NCBI RefSeq assembly: GCF_040801785.1
Contig: NZ_CP161805.1
Coordinates: 310,001-374,000 of the forward strand
DNA length: 64,000 bases
DNA from: Sulfitobacter sp. LCG007
Lineage (GTDB): Bacteria; Pseudomonadota; Alphaproteobacteria; Rhodobacterales; Rhodobacteraceae
Direction: 5' to 3'
The translations under genes and the position numbers were made by a program. Of the stretch, positions 30,512 to 39,555 are shown one piece after another (the first letter of the stretch is position 1; every line of letters starts with the position of its first letter). The notes beneath the pieces were generated by a model that had not been told where the DNA came from, did not search any database, and saw nothing but the letters and a program-made list of their open reading frames with translations.

Positions 30512-32854
30512 CTATTCGCCGTAGGGCACCCAGATCGTCTTTACCTCGGTCGCGGCCTCGAGGAACGCCCGGCCTTCGCCCGCACGCCCCATCCAGTCGC
30601 GCGCCCGGCCATGGTTGACCCAGGTGCGCTTCAGATTGCCCGCCGATGCGCGTTCGACCGTTTCGGACAGTTCTGCCGCGCCGAAGCTCCAGACGGCATC
30701 CACGTCCATATGCCGCGCCAGATGCTCCGCCAGATCCGCCTGCTTCCCGGTCAGGATGTTGACCACACCCGCGGGCACGTCGGAGGTTTCCAGCACCTGG
30801 ATGAAATCGGTCGCGGCCAGCGGGAACGGTTCGGAGGCCGCGAGCACCACCCGGTTGCCCATGGCGATGGCGGGCGCCATGCAGGACACGAGCCCCAGCA
30901 GCGGTGCCTCGGCCGGGCAGAGCGCTCCGATCACGCCGACGGGTTCTCGCATCGCGAGCGCCACGCCCCGGATCGGCACGCCCTTGGCTTGTCCGTCGAA
31001 CTTGTCGGCCCAGGCGGCATAGGTGAAAAGCCGTCGCACCGTCGCCTCGACCTCGTCGCTGCCGCTTTTGCCTCCCTGCAGGGCGTCCAGCCGTGCCGCG
31101 AACTCGTCGGCGCGCGCCGACAGGTTCTCCGCCAGATAATAGAGGATCTGGGCGCGCAGGTGGCCGGTGGTTCGCGACCAGGACGCCGCCCCCTGCGCCG
31201 CTTCGACCGCGTTTCGCACGTCCTTGCGGCCGGCCAGCGACACATGGCCCAGAAGCGCGCCGGACTTTCCGTGTACCGGCGCCGAATAGCCGCCGTCGGG
31301 GCGCGCCTGCTTGCCGCCGATGTAAAGCTTCGCCGTACGGTCCAGCGGGCCGGCGGGAGCGCCGTCGCCGGCGAAGGACGCGATCGGCTTCAGGCGCTTG
31401 GGCTTCTCGGCAGATCTGGTATATGCCGCAAGCCCTTCCCATCCTCCCTCTCGCCCGAAGCCGCTTTCGCGCACCCCGCCAAAGCCTGCGGCGGCATCGA
31501 GAAGGTTCGTCGCGTTCACCCAGACCACGCCCGCCGCCAGCTTCGGGGCGATGTCGAGCGCGAGGTTGATGTTCTCGGTCCAGACAGTCGCCGCAAGTCC
31601 GTAACGCGTGTTGTTGGCAAGGCTCACCGCTTCGGCAGGGGTGCGGAAGGTGGTCGAGACCAGCACCGGGCCGAAGATCTCTTCCTGCATCAGCGTATCC
31701 GCGGGGTTCAGCCCGGTGATCAGCGTCGGCGGGTAGAAGCTGCCCGCGGCGGGAAGCGCGGTGTCGGCGACATGGGTCTTGCCTGCCGTGTTCGCGCCGA
31801 CCAGATCGGTGATTGCCTTCAACTGCACCGGATCGACGATGGCGCCCACGTCGATGCTCTTGTCCAGCGGTTCGCCTATGCGCAGCTTGTCCATCCGCGC
31901 ACGCAGCTTGGCGTAGAATGCGTCGGCTATCGGTTCCTGCACCAGCAGACGCGAACCCGCGCAGCAGACCTGGCCCTGATTGAACCAGATGGCATCGACA
32001 AGTCCCTCGACCGCGCTGTCGATGTCGGCGTCGTCGAAGACGATGTAGGGCGATTTGCCCCCCAGCTCGAGCGTGAGCGCCTTGCCGGACCCTGCGGTCG
32101 CCTCGCGGATGCGCTTGCCCACCGCGGTCGATCCGGTGAAGGCGATCTTGTCCACCTCGGCCGCCACGATCATCTCGCCCACCGCCCCGTCGCCGGTGAC
32201 GATGTTCACGACGCCCTTCGGCAGACCCGCCTGCTGGCAGATTTCCGCAAAGAGAAGTGCGGTCAGCGAGGTGTATTCGGCGGGTTTCAGCACCACCGTG
32301 TTGCCCATCGCAAGCGCGGGGGCGATCTTCCAGGCCAGCATCAGAAGCGGGAAGTTCCAGGGGATCACTTGCCCGCAGACGCCGAGCGCAACGCGATCGG
32401 GCAGTTCGCTTTCCATCAGCTGGGCCATGCCCGCGTGGTAGTAGAAATGCCGCTGAGCCAGGGGGATGTCGATGTCGCGGCTTTCGCGGATCGGTTTGCC
32501 GTTGTCGAGGGTTTCAAGTACCGCGAAGAGCCGCGCGTGTTTCTGGAGCAGCCGCGCGATGGCGTAGAGATACCTCGCCCGGCCGTGCCCGCCGATCCGT
32601 TCCCATCCCGGCTGAGCCTTGCGTGCTGCTTTCACCGCCGCGTCCACGTCAGACTGGCTTGCCTGCGTCAGCGTCGCCAGGACGTCGCCCGTGGCTGGGT
32701 TGCGGCTTTCGAACCCCTTGCCGGGCCGGGTGAAGGCCCCGTCGATGAACAGCCCGAAATCCGGGCCTTTCCCGGCAATCCAGGCCAGCGCGTCGGAAGC
32801 GCTTTCGGGCGCGGACCCGTAGTCCATGGTTTCGAATATCTCGGAGACGGTCAT
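30512..32854 (-). CDS. Two-domain aldehyde dehydrogenase
   Basis: A 780-residue protein, much longer than a usual ALDH (about 480). Residues about 35-480 form a complete ALDH with PWNFP (165-169), VLKPAE, FTGST, Glu264 in LELGGK and catalytic Cys297 in FNQGQVCCAGSR. Residues about 500-780 are a second, truncated ALDH-like domain (LYIGGKQARPDGGY, AMREPVGVIGALCPAEAP, AMGNRVVLAASEP, VVNILTG) that lacks the catalytic cysteine. deoC ends eight bases upstream, so the acetaldehyde released by DeoC or a related aldehyde is the likely substrate, by inference. Confidence 0.88.
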   Translation of the reverse strand: MTVSEIFETMDYGSAPESASDALAWIAGKGPDFGLFIDGAFTRPGKGFESRNPATGDVLATLTQASQSDVDAAVKAARKAQPGWERIGGHGRARYLYAIARLLQKHARLFAVLETLDNGKPIRESRDIDIPLAQRHFYYHAGMAQLMESELPDRVALGVCGQVIPWNFPLLMLAWKIAPALAMGNTVVLKPAEYTSLTALLFAEICQQAGLPKGVVNIVTGDGAVGEMIVAAEVDKIAFTGSTAVGKRIREATAGSGKALTLELGGKSPYIVFDDADIDSAVEGLVDAIWFNQGQVCCAGSRLLVQEPIADAFYAKLRARMDKLRIGEPLDKSIDVGAIVDPVQLKAITDLVGANTAGKTHVADTALPAAGSFYPPTLITGLNPADTLMQEEIFGPVLVSTTFRTPAEAVSLANNTRYGLAATVWTENINLALDIAPKLAAGVVWVNATNLLDAAAGFGGVRESGFGREGGWEGLAAYTRSAEKPKRLKPIASFAGDGAPAGPLDRTAKLYIGGKQARPDGGYSAPVHGKSGALLGHVSLAGRKDVRNAVEAAQGAASWSRTTGHLRAQILYYLAENLSARADEFAARLDALQGGKSGSDEVEATVRRLFTYAAWADKFDGQAKGVPIRGVALAMREPVGVIGALCPAEAPLLGLVSCMAPAIAMGNRVVLAASEPFPLAATDFIQVLETSDVPAGVVNILTGKQADLAEHLARHMDVDAVWSFGAAELSETVERASAGNLKRTWVNHGRARDWMGRAGEGRAFLEAATEVKTIWVPYGE

Positions 32855-32862
32855 GTCGGGCC

Positions 32863-33867
32863 TCAGCTCATCGCGTGGCGGTAGATGGCGGAATAGCTGC
32901 CGGTCACATGGTGTTCGAGCTGGCGCTCGATGTCGCCCAGCAGGGACGACGCGCCGAAGCGGAAGAGGTCGGGCCGCAGCCAGCGGTCGCCCAGTTCCTC
33001 CTTCATCAGCGCGAGGTAGGTGATCGCATCCTTGGCCTTCGAGATGCCCCCGGCGGGCTTGTAGCCGACGCGGATACCCGTGCGGGCGTGATAGTCGCGG
33101 ATGGCCCGGATCATCACCAGGCTGACGGGCAGGGTGGCGTTCACGCTTTCCTTGCCGGTGGAGGTCTTGATGAAATCCGCGCCGGCCATCATGCAGACCA
33201 TCGAGGCACGCGCCACGTTGCGGAGCGTGCCCAGTTCTCCGGTGGCAAGGATCGCCTTCACATGCGCATCGCCGCAGGCCTCGCGGAAGGCCTTCATCTC
33301 GTCGTAGAGGGCCTGCCAGTCGCCGGTCAGGACGTGGCGGCGGGAAATCACGATGTCGATCTCGGCGGCCCCGGCCTTCACGCTCTCGCCGATCTCGGCG
33401 ATGCGCAGATGGCGCGGGGAAAGACCCGCCGGAAAGCCGGTCGAGACGGCGGCGACGGGGATGCCCGATCCCTCGAGCGCCTGCACGGCGGTGCGAACCA
33501 TGTCGTGGTAGACGCATACCGCGCCGACCGTGATCCTCGGCGCACCGAGCGCATCCAGCAGCGCCTGTGCGACGGGCTGGCGCGCCTTGGCGCATAGCCG
33601 TTCGACTCGGCGCTCGGTATCGTCGCCCGACAGGGTCGTCAGGTCGATGCAGGTGATCGCGCGCAGCAGCCAGGCCGCCTGATGGTCCTTCTTGACCGAA
33701 CGCCGCGCGCCGATGGTCCCGGCCCGGCGTTCGATCGCGGATGTGTTGGCCTGCAGCGACCTGACCCAATCCATGTCGAGGTCCATTCCCGGATTTCGCG
33801 CTTCGGTGACCTGGGGCAAGTGTCGGGACGTCGTATCGCCGACCGGCTGCAGCGTTTCGGTTCTCAT
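32863..33867 (-). CDS. deoC: Deoxyribose-phosphate aldolase
   Basis: A class I aldolase splitting 2-deoxyribose-5-phosphate into glyceraldehyde-3-phosphate and acetaldehyde. 334 residues: ITCIDLTTLSGDD, VGAVCVYHDMVRTAVQAL, AVSTGFPAG, EIDIVISR, VKAILATGELG and the Schiff-base lysine in ADFIKTSTGKESVNATLP. About 75 N-terminal residues are extra compared with E. coli DeoC (259 aa). AGGAG precedes the ATG at 33867. The operon with the double-domain ALDH indicates deoxynucleoside catabolism through acetaldehyde to acetate. Confidence 0.95.
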   Translation of the reverse strand: MRTETLQPVGDTTSRHLPQVTEARNPGMDLDMDWVRSLQANTSAIERRAGTIGARRSVKKDHQAAWLLRAITCIDLTTLSGDDTERRVERLCAKARQPVAQALLDALGAPRITVGAVCVYHDMVRTAVQALEGSGIPVAAVSTGFPAGLSPRHLRIAEIGESVKAGAAEIDIVISRRHVLTGDWQALYDEMKAFREACGDAHVKAILATGELGTLRNVARASMVCMMAGADFIKTSTGKESVNATLPVSLVMIRAIRDYHARTGIRVGYKPAGGISKAKDAITYLALMKEELGDRWLRPDLFRFGASSLLGDIERQLEHHVTGSYSAIYRHAMS

Positions 33868-34060
33868 CGGACGGCTCCTGGGGCGGGCAGGGCCTCAAAT
33901 TCGCATGGCGGCCCGGGCTTGGCAAGCGATGCGCGACGGGTGCCGGCCGCGAGCGGCACGGGATGGCCCGCGGCACGTCGGCATCGCGGCGGCGCAGAAG
34001 TCGCGCGCAATGCCGTGTTCGGGCTTGACGGGAGAAGCCGCGAAGGTCTTTGTGAATCGC
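33868..34060. other. Upstream region of deoC, before the second riboswitch
   Basis: About 190 bp with no gene or clear operator. Together with the riboswitch leader (34061-34290) it forms the 423-bp divergent gap between deoC and the CbiM-like gene and should hold both promoters. Confidence 0.5.
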
Positions 34061-34237
34061 ATGGTTCCCCGATGGGCCTTCGGGTCCGGGGATGAAATGG
34101 GAATGCGGAACCGCATCGTCACCGATGCGCAAACCGCAGCCGCCCCCGCGACTGTGAGCGGTGAGCGCTGTCCGAAGCCACTGGGATGAGCCCGGGAAGG
34201 TGGGCAGTGCCGCGACCCGCGAGCCAGGAGACCAGCC
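34061..34237 (+). promoter_or_regulatory. Adenosylcobalamin riboswitch upstream of cbiM-like gene
   Basis: Conserved aptamer elements are present in order: TGGTTCCCC, GATGAAATGGGAATGCGG, GCCGCCCCCGCGACTGT, CCACTG at 34178-34183, GGGAAGG at 34194-34200, and the 3' GCGAGCCAGGAGACCAGCC ending at 34237. The gene downstream encodes a CbiM-like cobalt-uptake component, so B12 should repress cobalt import. A short hairpin (CCGTC/GACGG) and an AAGGAG site lie between aptamer and start codon, favouring control of translation. Confidence 0.93.
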
Positions 34238-34290
34238 ATGATCGTAACCTCGGAACCCTCCGTCGGGTGTGACGGAAAAGGAGAAAGACA

Positions 34291-34968
34291 ATGCATATCG
34301 AACCTGGCGTCGTCACAGGTGCCAAACTTGCCCTCAGCTACGCCACCGCCGCCGGTGCCGCGCTCCATACCCTGAAGCTGGGGGCGCAGACGCTTTCCGA
34401 GCGCGGGCTGCCCTCGCTGATTGCGCGCACGACGATCTCGACGGTGCTCGTGTTCTGCTTCTTCGAGGTCCTGCCGCACTATCCCGTGGGCGTTTCCGAG
34501 GTCCACCTCATTCTCGGCTCGACCCTGTTCCTGCTCTTCGGCGCCGCGCCAGCCGCCATGGGCCTGATGCTGGGTCTGCTGGCCCAGGGCCTGTTCTTCG
34601 CGCCCTTCGATCTGCCGCAATACGGCATGAACGTCACGACCCTGCTGGTGCCGCTTTTCGGTCTCCAGTGGGTGGCGCACCGGGTCATCGCGCCGGGAAC
34701 GGCCTATGTGGATCTTGCGTATGGCCAGGCTCTCAGACTTTCGCTGACCTATCAGGGCGGCGTCGTTGCATGGGTCGCGTTCTGGGCGATCTACGGTCAT
34801 GGCTTTGCCGCCGCCAACATCGCCGCGGTCTCGACCTTTGGTGCCGCCTACATGCTGGTCGTCATCCTCGAGCCGCTCGTCGACCTGGCCGTTCTGGCCG
34901 GCGCCAAGGCGCTGCGCGGCCTCGACCGGTCGGGGCTGGTCACACCGCGCCTGTTTTCCGCCGCCTGA
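34291..34968 (+). CDS. cbiM: CbiM-like energy-coupling factor transporter permease (cobalt uptake)
   Basis: A 225-residue integral membrane protein with about six hydrophobic spans. The N-terminus MHIEPGVV matches CbiM/NikM substrate-binding subunits, where Met1 and His2 bind Co2+ or Ni2+ in the mature protein, so translation must start exactly at 34291; AAGGAG lies just upstream. The B12 riboswitch points to cobalt. CbiN, CbiQ and CbiO are not encoded next to it; they may be elsewhere, or it may work alone. A stem-loop terminator follows. Confidence 0.8.
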   Translation: MHIEPGVVTGAKLALSYATAAGAALHTLKLGAQTLSERGLPSLIARTTISTVLVFCFFEVLPHYPVGVSEVHLILGSTLFLLFGAAPAAMGLMLGLLAQGLFFAPFDLPQYGMNVTTLLVPLFGLQWVAHRVIAPGTAYVDLAYGQALRLSLTYQGGVVAWVAFWAIYGHGFAAANIAAVSTFGAAYMLVVILEPLVDLAVLAGAKALRGLDRSGLVTPRLFSAA

Positions 34969-34999
34969 CGGCAGCGGGTTCAATTCAAGCGACCGCAAG

Positions 35000-35036
35000 G
35001 GCCGGGCAGGGAAACCTGTCCGGCCGCTTCGTTATT
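35000..35036 (+). terminator. Terminator-like stem after cbiM-like gene
   Basis: GGCCGGGCAGG-gaaa-CCTGTCCGGCC forms an 11-bp stem (one G-U pair) with a GNRA-like loop, followed by GCTTCGTTATT. It lies about 30 bp after the stop. Confidence 0.7.
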
Positions 35037-35086
35037 GCGGCACGCCCAATTCTGCAGCGCGCCGGCGCGGCGCAAGCGCCCTACTT

Positions 35087-35105
35087 AATAATCATTCGCA
35101 TTCTC
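35087..35105. promoter_or_regulatory. Fur-family (Fur/Mur-like) operator upstream of metal ABC operon
   Basis: Read on the minus strand, GAGAATGCGAATGATTATT matches the classical 19-bp Fur box at 14 of 19 positions by eye. It sits 36-54 bp before the start of the metal-binding protein gene, in an AT-rich patch, so metal-dependent repression by a Fur/Mur/Zur-type regulator is likely. Which regulator and which metal cannot be told. Confidence 0.55.
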
Positions 35106-35140
35106 ATTGACTTATTGCGAGCCGTTCTCATATTGAGGTC

Positions 35141-36130
35141 ATGCACATTCCTCCTGCCAGACCTTACCCGAACCGCCGGACCTTCCTTGCCGGCATGGCT
35201 GCTTCGGCGCTGCTTCCGGCGGCGGCTCGCGCGGCGGGGGTCGCTCGTCCGCTTGCGGTGGTTGCGACCACGGGCATGATCGCGGATGGCGTGGCGCGCA
35301 TCGGGGGCGACCAGGTGGAGATCCACGGGCTGATGGGCGCAGGGGTCGATCCGCACAGCTATCGCCAGACCCGCAGCGACATCGTCGCGATGAGCCGCGC
35401 CGATCTTGTGCTTTGGCACGGACTTTATCTCGAAGCGCAGATGGAGGAATTCTTCGCCGACCTTTCCCGCAAGCGCGAGGTGGTTGCGGTTGCCGAGGTG
35501 CTGACTGCGGACAGGTTGCTGAGCCATCCCGCGTACGAGGGCCGCTACGATCCGCATGTCTGGATGGCGCCGCCTCTCTGGGGCGACGTTCTGGCGGGAA
35601 TCGCGGACGTCCTGGTCGCAAAGAGGCCCGAGGCTGAAGAGCTTTTCGCCTCCAACCGCGACGATCTGCTGTCCGATGTGGCAGGTATCGACGCCTATGC
35701 ACGCCACATCTTCGCAAGGCTCGATCCTGAGCAGCGGGTGCTGGTCACGGCACATGACGCCTTCAGCTACTTCGGCCGTGAATACGGCTTCGAGGTCATC
35801 GGCATCCAGGGCATCTCGACCGAGAGCGAGGCGGGTCTGAACCGGGTCGGTGAATTGGTGGACCTCCTGGTGGAACGGGGAATCAGGGCGGCCTTTGTCG
35901 AAAGCTCGGTTTCGGACCGCAACATCCGCGCGCTGATCGAAGGCGCCGCCGCGCGCGGCCACGAGGTGAAGATCGGCGGAGAGCTCTTCTCGGACGCGAT
36001 GGGCGTGCCGGGCACCTACGAGGGCACCTACATCGGCATGATGGATCACAACCTGACGACCATCGCGCGCGCGCTTGGGGCAGATGTCGATCCGCTCGGC
36101 TGGCAGGGAAAATTGAGGGCCGGTAGCTGA
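35141..36130 (+). CDS. Mn/Zn-type metal ABC transporter, periplasmic substrate-binding protein
   Basis: A cluster A-I metal-binding protein (ZnuA/SitA/MntC group), 329 residues. A twin-arginine-like signal ([21 protein letters not shown]) precedes the mature protein. Putative metal ligands are His in DPHSYRQT and in [10 protein letters not shown], Glu in GISTES, and Asp in MMDHN. There is no His-rich loop, which favours manganese or iron over high-affinity zinc. First gene of a four-gene operon; the ATPase GTG follows one base after the stop. Confidence 0.9.
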   Translation: MHIPPARPYPNRRTFLAGMAASALLPAAARAAGVARPLAVVATTGMIADGVARIGGDQVEIHGLMGAGVDPHSYRQTRSDIVAMSRADLVLWHGLYLEAQMEEFFADLSRKREVVAVAEVLTADRLLSHPAYEGRYDPHVWMAPPLWGDVLAGIADVLVAKRPEAEELFASNRDDLLSDVAGIDAYARHIFARLDPEQRVLVTAHDAFSYFGREYGFEVIGIQGISTESEAGLNRVGELVDLLVERGIRAAFVESSVSDRNIRALIEGAAARGHEVKIGGELFSDAMGVPGTYEGTYIGMMDHNLTTIARALGADVDPLGWQGKLRAGS

Positions 36131-36131
36131 A

Positions 36132-36929
36132 GTGACGCTTTCGATTATCCCTTCCGGCGGCGACGCCCCGAACCATGATCGTGCGGACTGCCCCCTTGCG
36201 GTGCGCGGCCTGACCGTATCTTACGGACAGAAGCCCGCGATATTCTCGGTCGACATGACCGTGAAGCCCCGCGCGATGACGGCCATCGTCGGGCCGAACG
36301 GTGCGGGAAAGTCCACCCTGCTCAAGACGGCCCTGGGCATTCTCGAGCCGCTCGCCGGGCAGGTGACGGTCTTCGGGCGCCCGGTGGACGACATGCGCGA
36401 CCGGATCGCCTACGTGCCGCAGCGCGCCAGCGTGGACTGGGATTTTCCGACCCGCGTCATCGACGTGGTGCTGATGGGATTTTATCGCAAGCTGGGCCTG
36501 CTGGGACGGGTCCGGGCGGGGCACAGGAACACGGCCATGGCATGTCTCGCCCGGGTCGGCATGGAGGATTTCGCGACCCGCCAGATCGGTCAGCTTTCCG
36601 GCGGTCAGCAGCAACGCGTCTTCCTGGCCCGCGCGCTGGCGCAGGAGGCCGACCTCTATCTGCTGGACGAACCTTTCGCCGGAGTCGACGCGGCGACGGA
36701 AAAGGCGATCATCACGGTGCTGAAGGACCTGCGCGATGCCGGCCGTACGGTGGTGGCCGTGCACCATGACCTCAGCACGTTAGCGGAGTATTTCGACGAG
36801 GTCTTCCTGATCAACACCCGCCGCATCGCCGAGGGCCCGGTCGCCGAGACCTTCACGGCCGAGAACCTGCAGGCCACCTACGGCGGTCGCATCGCGCAGG
36901 CGCAGATGGCCCGGCTGGCCGGAGCCTGA
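36132..36929 (+). CDS. Mn/Zn-type metal ABC transporter, ATP-binding subunit
   Basis: A 265-residue ABC ATPase energising metal uptake. Walker [10 protein letters not shown], the Q-loop region [12 protein letters not shown] (a W-containing form seen in Mn/Zn transporters), signature [15 protein letters not shown], Walker [13 protein letters not shown] and the H-loop His in VAVHHDLST are all intact. It starts with GTG at 36132 immediately after the binding-protein stop; the first permease begins four bases after its end. Confidence 0.95.
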   Translation: MTLSIIPSGGDAPNHDRADCPLAVRGLTVSYGQKPAIFSVDMTVKPRAMTAIVGPNGAGKSTLLKTALGILEPLAGQVTVFGRPVDDMRDRIAYVPQRASVDWDFPTRVIDVVLMGFYRKLGLLGRVRAGHRNTAMACLARVGMEDFATRQIGQLSGGQQQRVFLARALAQEADLYLLDEPFAGVDAATEKAIITVLKDLRDAGRTVVAVHHDLSTLAEYFDEVFLINTRRIAEGPVAETFTAENLQATYGGRIAQAQMARLAGA

Positions 36930-36933
36930 TGCG

Positions 36934-38139
36934 ATGCTCTTCGACGCGCTGAGCCTGCAGCTTGGCTACAACGCCACCCTCGTCACACTGGGGGCCATGC
37001 TGCTCGGCATGGCCGCGGGCGTCGGGGGTACCTTCCTGTTCCTGCGCAAGCGCGCTCTGGTCAGCGACGCGGTCAGTCATGCCACCCTTCCTGGCGTGGG
37101 CATCGCCTTCATCGTCATGGTCGCGCTGGGGGGGGACGGGAGGAACCTGCCCGGCCTTCTCGCCGGCGCGGCCCTGTCTTCCACGGCGGGACTCGTTCTG
37201 ATCGACTGGCTGACACGGCGCACCCGGCTGGCCGAGGATTCGGCCATCGGTGCGGTGCTGTCGGTCTTCTTCGGCTTCGGTGTGGTGCTGCTGACCGTCA
37301 TCCAGACCATGACGTCAGGCCGGCAGGCGGGCCTCGAAGGCTTCCTGCTGGGATCCACCGCGGGCATGCTGCGGACTGACGCCCAGATCATCGCCGTCTC
37401 GGCCGCCCTGACACTGGCGCTTGTCCTGCTTCTGCGACGCCCGCTCACGCTTGCCGCCTTCGATCCGGAATATGCGCGGGCGACCGGGCAGAACGTTGCG
37501 CGCACCGACCTCGCGATGATGGGGCTGGTGCTTGCCGTCACGGTTGTCGGGCTAAAGATCGTCGGGCTGATCATGATCGTGGCGCTTCTGATCGTGCCGC
37601 CCGTCACGGCGCGGTTCTGGACCGAGCGGACGGACGGCGTTCTGCTGATCGCGGGGATGCTCGGGGGGGTATCGGCCTATGTGGGCGCGGCACTTTCGGC
37701 AGCCCTGCCGGGCATTCCCACCGGGCCGATCATCGTGCTGGTGGGTTTCGCGCTCTTTCTCGTCTCGCTCCTGTTCGCCCCCCAGCGCGGGGTGCTTTCG
37801 GCCGTGCTGCGCCACCGCGCCTACCAGAAGGCGGTCCATCTGCGGCAGGGTCTGCTGGCCGTCGCGCAGGGTCAGCAGATCTACGAGCGCCTGACCCTGC
37901 GCCTGCTCATACGCGCAGGCTGGGCCAAACCGGACGGCGTGGCGACGGAACAGGGCCGGGGCCGCGCCGCCCGGGCGTTGCTTGACGAGACGCGCTGGCA
38001 GATCGTCCGGCGCGATCCGGCGCTCGAGGCGGCGGCGGCGCTCTATGACGGGTTGCGCGACATCGAAACGGTGCTGACACCCGACCAGATCGCCACGATA
38101 GACGCGCGCATCCCGGCGCCAAGGGCGGTGAAGTCATGA
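36934..38139 (+). CDS. Metal ABC transporter permease with long C-terminal extension
   Basis: A 401-residue permease of the ABC-3 family: about eight membrane helices in residues 1-280, with DAVSHATLPGVG, TSGRQAGLEGFLLG and the VVGLKIVGLIMIVALLIVPPVTARFW segment typical of SitC/ZnuB. Roughly 110 extra residues follow (YQKAVHLRQGLLAVAQGQQIYERLTLRLLIRAGWAKPDG...), which look like a soluble winged-helix-like tail and may be regulatory; a plain permease is about 280-290 residues. The stop overlaps the start of the second permease (ATGA). Confidence 0.9.
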   Translation: MLFDALSLQLGYNATLVTLGAMLLGMAAGVGGTFLFLRKRALVSDAVSHATLPGVGIAFIVMVALGGDGRNLPGLLAGAALSSTAGLVLIDWLTRRTRLAEDSAIGAVLSVFFGFGVVLLTVIQTMTSGRQAGLEGFLLGSTAGMLRTDAQIIAVSAALTLALVLLLRRPLTLAAFDPEYARATGQNVARTDLAMMGLVLAVTVVGLKIVGLIMIVALLIVPPVTARFWTERTDGVLLIAGMLGGVSAYVGAALSAALPGIPTGPIIVLVGFALFLVSLLFAPQRGVLSAVLRHRAYQKAVHLRQGLLAVAQGQQIYERLTLRLLIRAGWAKPDGVATEQGRGRAARALLDETRWQIVRRDPALEAAAALYDGLRDIETVLTPDQIATIDARIPAPRAVKS

Positions 38140-39098
38140 ACGGCGCCGAATTCGTCCCCCTTTCGCTGGTGCCGATGCTGATCGGGGTCTGCGTCGCCGT
38201 CGCCTGCGCGCTGCCGGGCAATTTCCTCGTCCTGCGACGGCAGGCGCTGATTGGAGACGCAATCAGCCATGTCGTGCTTCCGGGCATTGTGGCGGGTTTC
38301 CTCGTGACCGGCATGGTTTCGACCTGGCCGATGATGCTGGGTGCCGCGGCGGCGGCGGTCGTCGCGGTGATCGCCATCGAGGCCGTCCGCCGATTGGGCC
38401 GGATCGAGCCGGGCGCGGCGATGGGCGTGGTCTTCACCGCGATGTTCGCGGGCGGTGTCCTGCTTCTGGAACTGTCGGATACCTCGCAGGTGCATCTCGA
38501 CGTCGAGCACGCGCTTTATGGCAACCTCGAAAGCCTGATCTGGCTCGACGCGTCCGGCTGGTCCTCGCTGGTCGATCCGGCCGCCCTGAAGGGCCTCCCG
38601 CCAGAGCTTGGACGCATGGCCGCGGCGCTGTTGGGCGTGATGCTGTTTCTCGCGATCTTCTGGCGTCCGCTCAAGATCTCGACCTTCGACGAAGGCTTCG
38701 CGCGAACCATGGGTGTGCGGACCGGTGTGCTGGGCCTTGCGCTGGTCATCGTATCCGCCATGGCCGCCGTCGCCGCCTTCGACGCGGTGGGCAGCATCAT
38801 CGTCATCGCCATGTTCATATGCCCGCCCGCCACGGCGCGGATGCTGACGAACCGTCTTGGCGTGCAGGTCGCCTTGTCCGCCGGCCTGGCCGCGCTGTCC
38901 GCCGTGCTTGGATATGTCCTGGCGGGATATGGACCGCTCTGGCTGGGCTATGCGGACTCGGTTTCCGCCGCCGGCATGATAGCGACCGTCTCGGGCCTGC
39001 TGCTGATGCTCGCCGCTACCATCGGCCCGCATCGACGGCGCGGCGGCGCGGCGATTGCCCTCAGTCCGCGCGCAGTGCCCCGGGCCCCTCGCCCCTAG
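38136..39098 (+). CDS. Metal ABC transporter permease
   Basis: A 320-residue ABC-3 family inner-membrane permease, the second in the operon and presumably heterodimerising with the first. Features are GDAISHVVLPGIVAGFL, the LEHALYGNLESLIW-type loop (here VEHALYGNLESLIW) and AFDAVGSIIVIAMFICPPATARML. The last bases overlap the convergent uraH stop. Two permeases, one ATPase and one binding protein match the SitABCD layout for Mn2+/Fe2+ uptake. Confidence 0.93.
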   Translation: MNGAEFVPLSLVPMLIGVCVAVACALPGNFLVLRRQALIGDAISHVVLPGIVAGFLVTGMVSTWPMMLGAAAAAVVAVIAIEAVRRLGRIEPGAAMGVVFTAMFAGGVLLLELSDTSQVHLDVEHALYGNLESLIWLDASGWSSLVDPAALKGLPPELGRMAAALLGVMLFLAIFWRPLKISTFDEGFARTMGVRTGVLGLALVIVSAMAAVAAFDAVGSIIVIAMFICPPATARMLTNRLGVQVALSAGLAALSAVLGYVLAGYGPLWLGYADSVSAAGMIATVSGLLLMLAATIGPHRRRGGAAIALSPRAVPRAPRP

Positions 39099-39454
39099 CT
39101 TCCGCGATAGGTCGAGTATCCGTAGGGCGAGAGCAGGAGGGGCACGTGATAGTGGCTCTCGGCGTCGGAGACTCCGAAGCGGATCGGGATGACGTCGAGA
39201 AAGCGCGGATCTTCCGGCGCGACGCCCTGCGCGTCGAGATAGGCGCCGGTGTCGAAGATCATCTCGTAGGTGCCTGCCCTGAACGCCCTGGGCCCAAGGA
39301 TTGGCGAGTCGGTGCGGCCGTCTGCGTTCGTGACCGCCTCGGCGATCTTGCGATGGCTGTTGCCCGACACCCGATAGAGCGCGATCGCGATGCCCGACGC
39401 GGGCTTGCCTCGCGCGGTGTCCAGAACGTGGGTCGTGAGATATCCGCCTGCCAT
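39095..39454 (-). CDS. uraH: 5-hydroxyisourate hydrolase
   Basis: A transthyretin-like enzyme that hydrolyses 5-hydroxyisourate to OHCU after urate oxidation. 119 residues with the N-terminal LTTHVLDTARGKPA (catalytic His), GRTDSPIL and the C-terminal signature YGYSTYRGS. No signal peptide, so cytoplasmic. AGGAG precedes the ATG. It is divergent from the fused allantoinase/OHCU decarboxylase gene, with about 100 bp between them. Confidence 0.97.
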   Translation of the reverse strand: MAGGYLTTHVLDTARGKPASGIAIALYRVSGNSHRKIAEAVTNADGRTDSPILGPRAFRAGTYEMIFDTGAYLDAQGVAPEDPRFLDVIPIRFGVSDAESHYHVPLLLSPYGYSTYRGS

Positions 39455-39555
39455 GCCGTCTCCTGTCCTTGGCGCGATGATGCAACGCTGCGATCACGGA
39501 TTGCAACGTCCGGCGCGCGGGTATTCAATGCCTCGGGGCCAATCAGGAGCATGAC

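Noticed and set aside
30611-32884. 757-residue open frame antisense to the two-domain ALDH
   Set aside because: The minus-strand ALDH carries all family motifs in order; the antisense translation is a low-complexity shadow.
34238-34290. Short leader peptide starting at ATG 34238 between riboswitch and cbiM-like gene
   Set aside because: The frame is out of phase with the CbiM-like gene, has no SD of its own and shows no conservation clue; it is more likely part of the expression platform.
32863-34291. Extension of the ALDH frame leftwards through deoC to give a 1259-residue protein
   Set aside because: deoC occupies this DNA in another frame with clear family motifs, and the ALDH has a good ATG at 32854. 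The extension has no recognisable domain.
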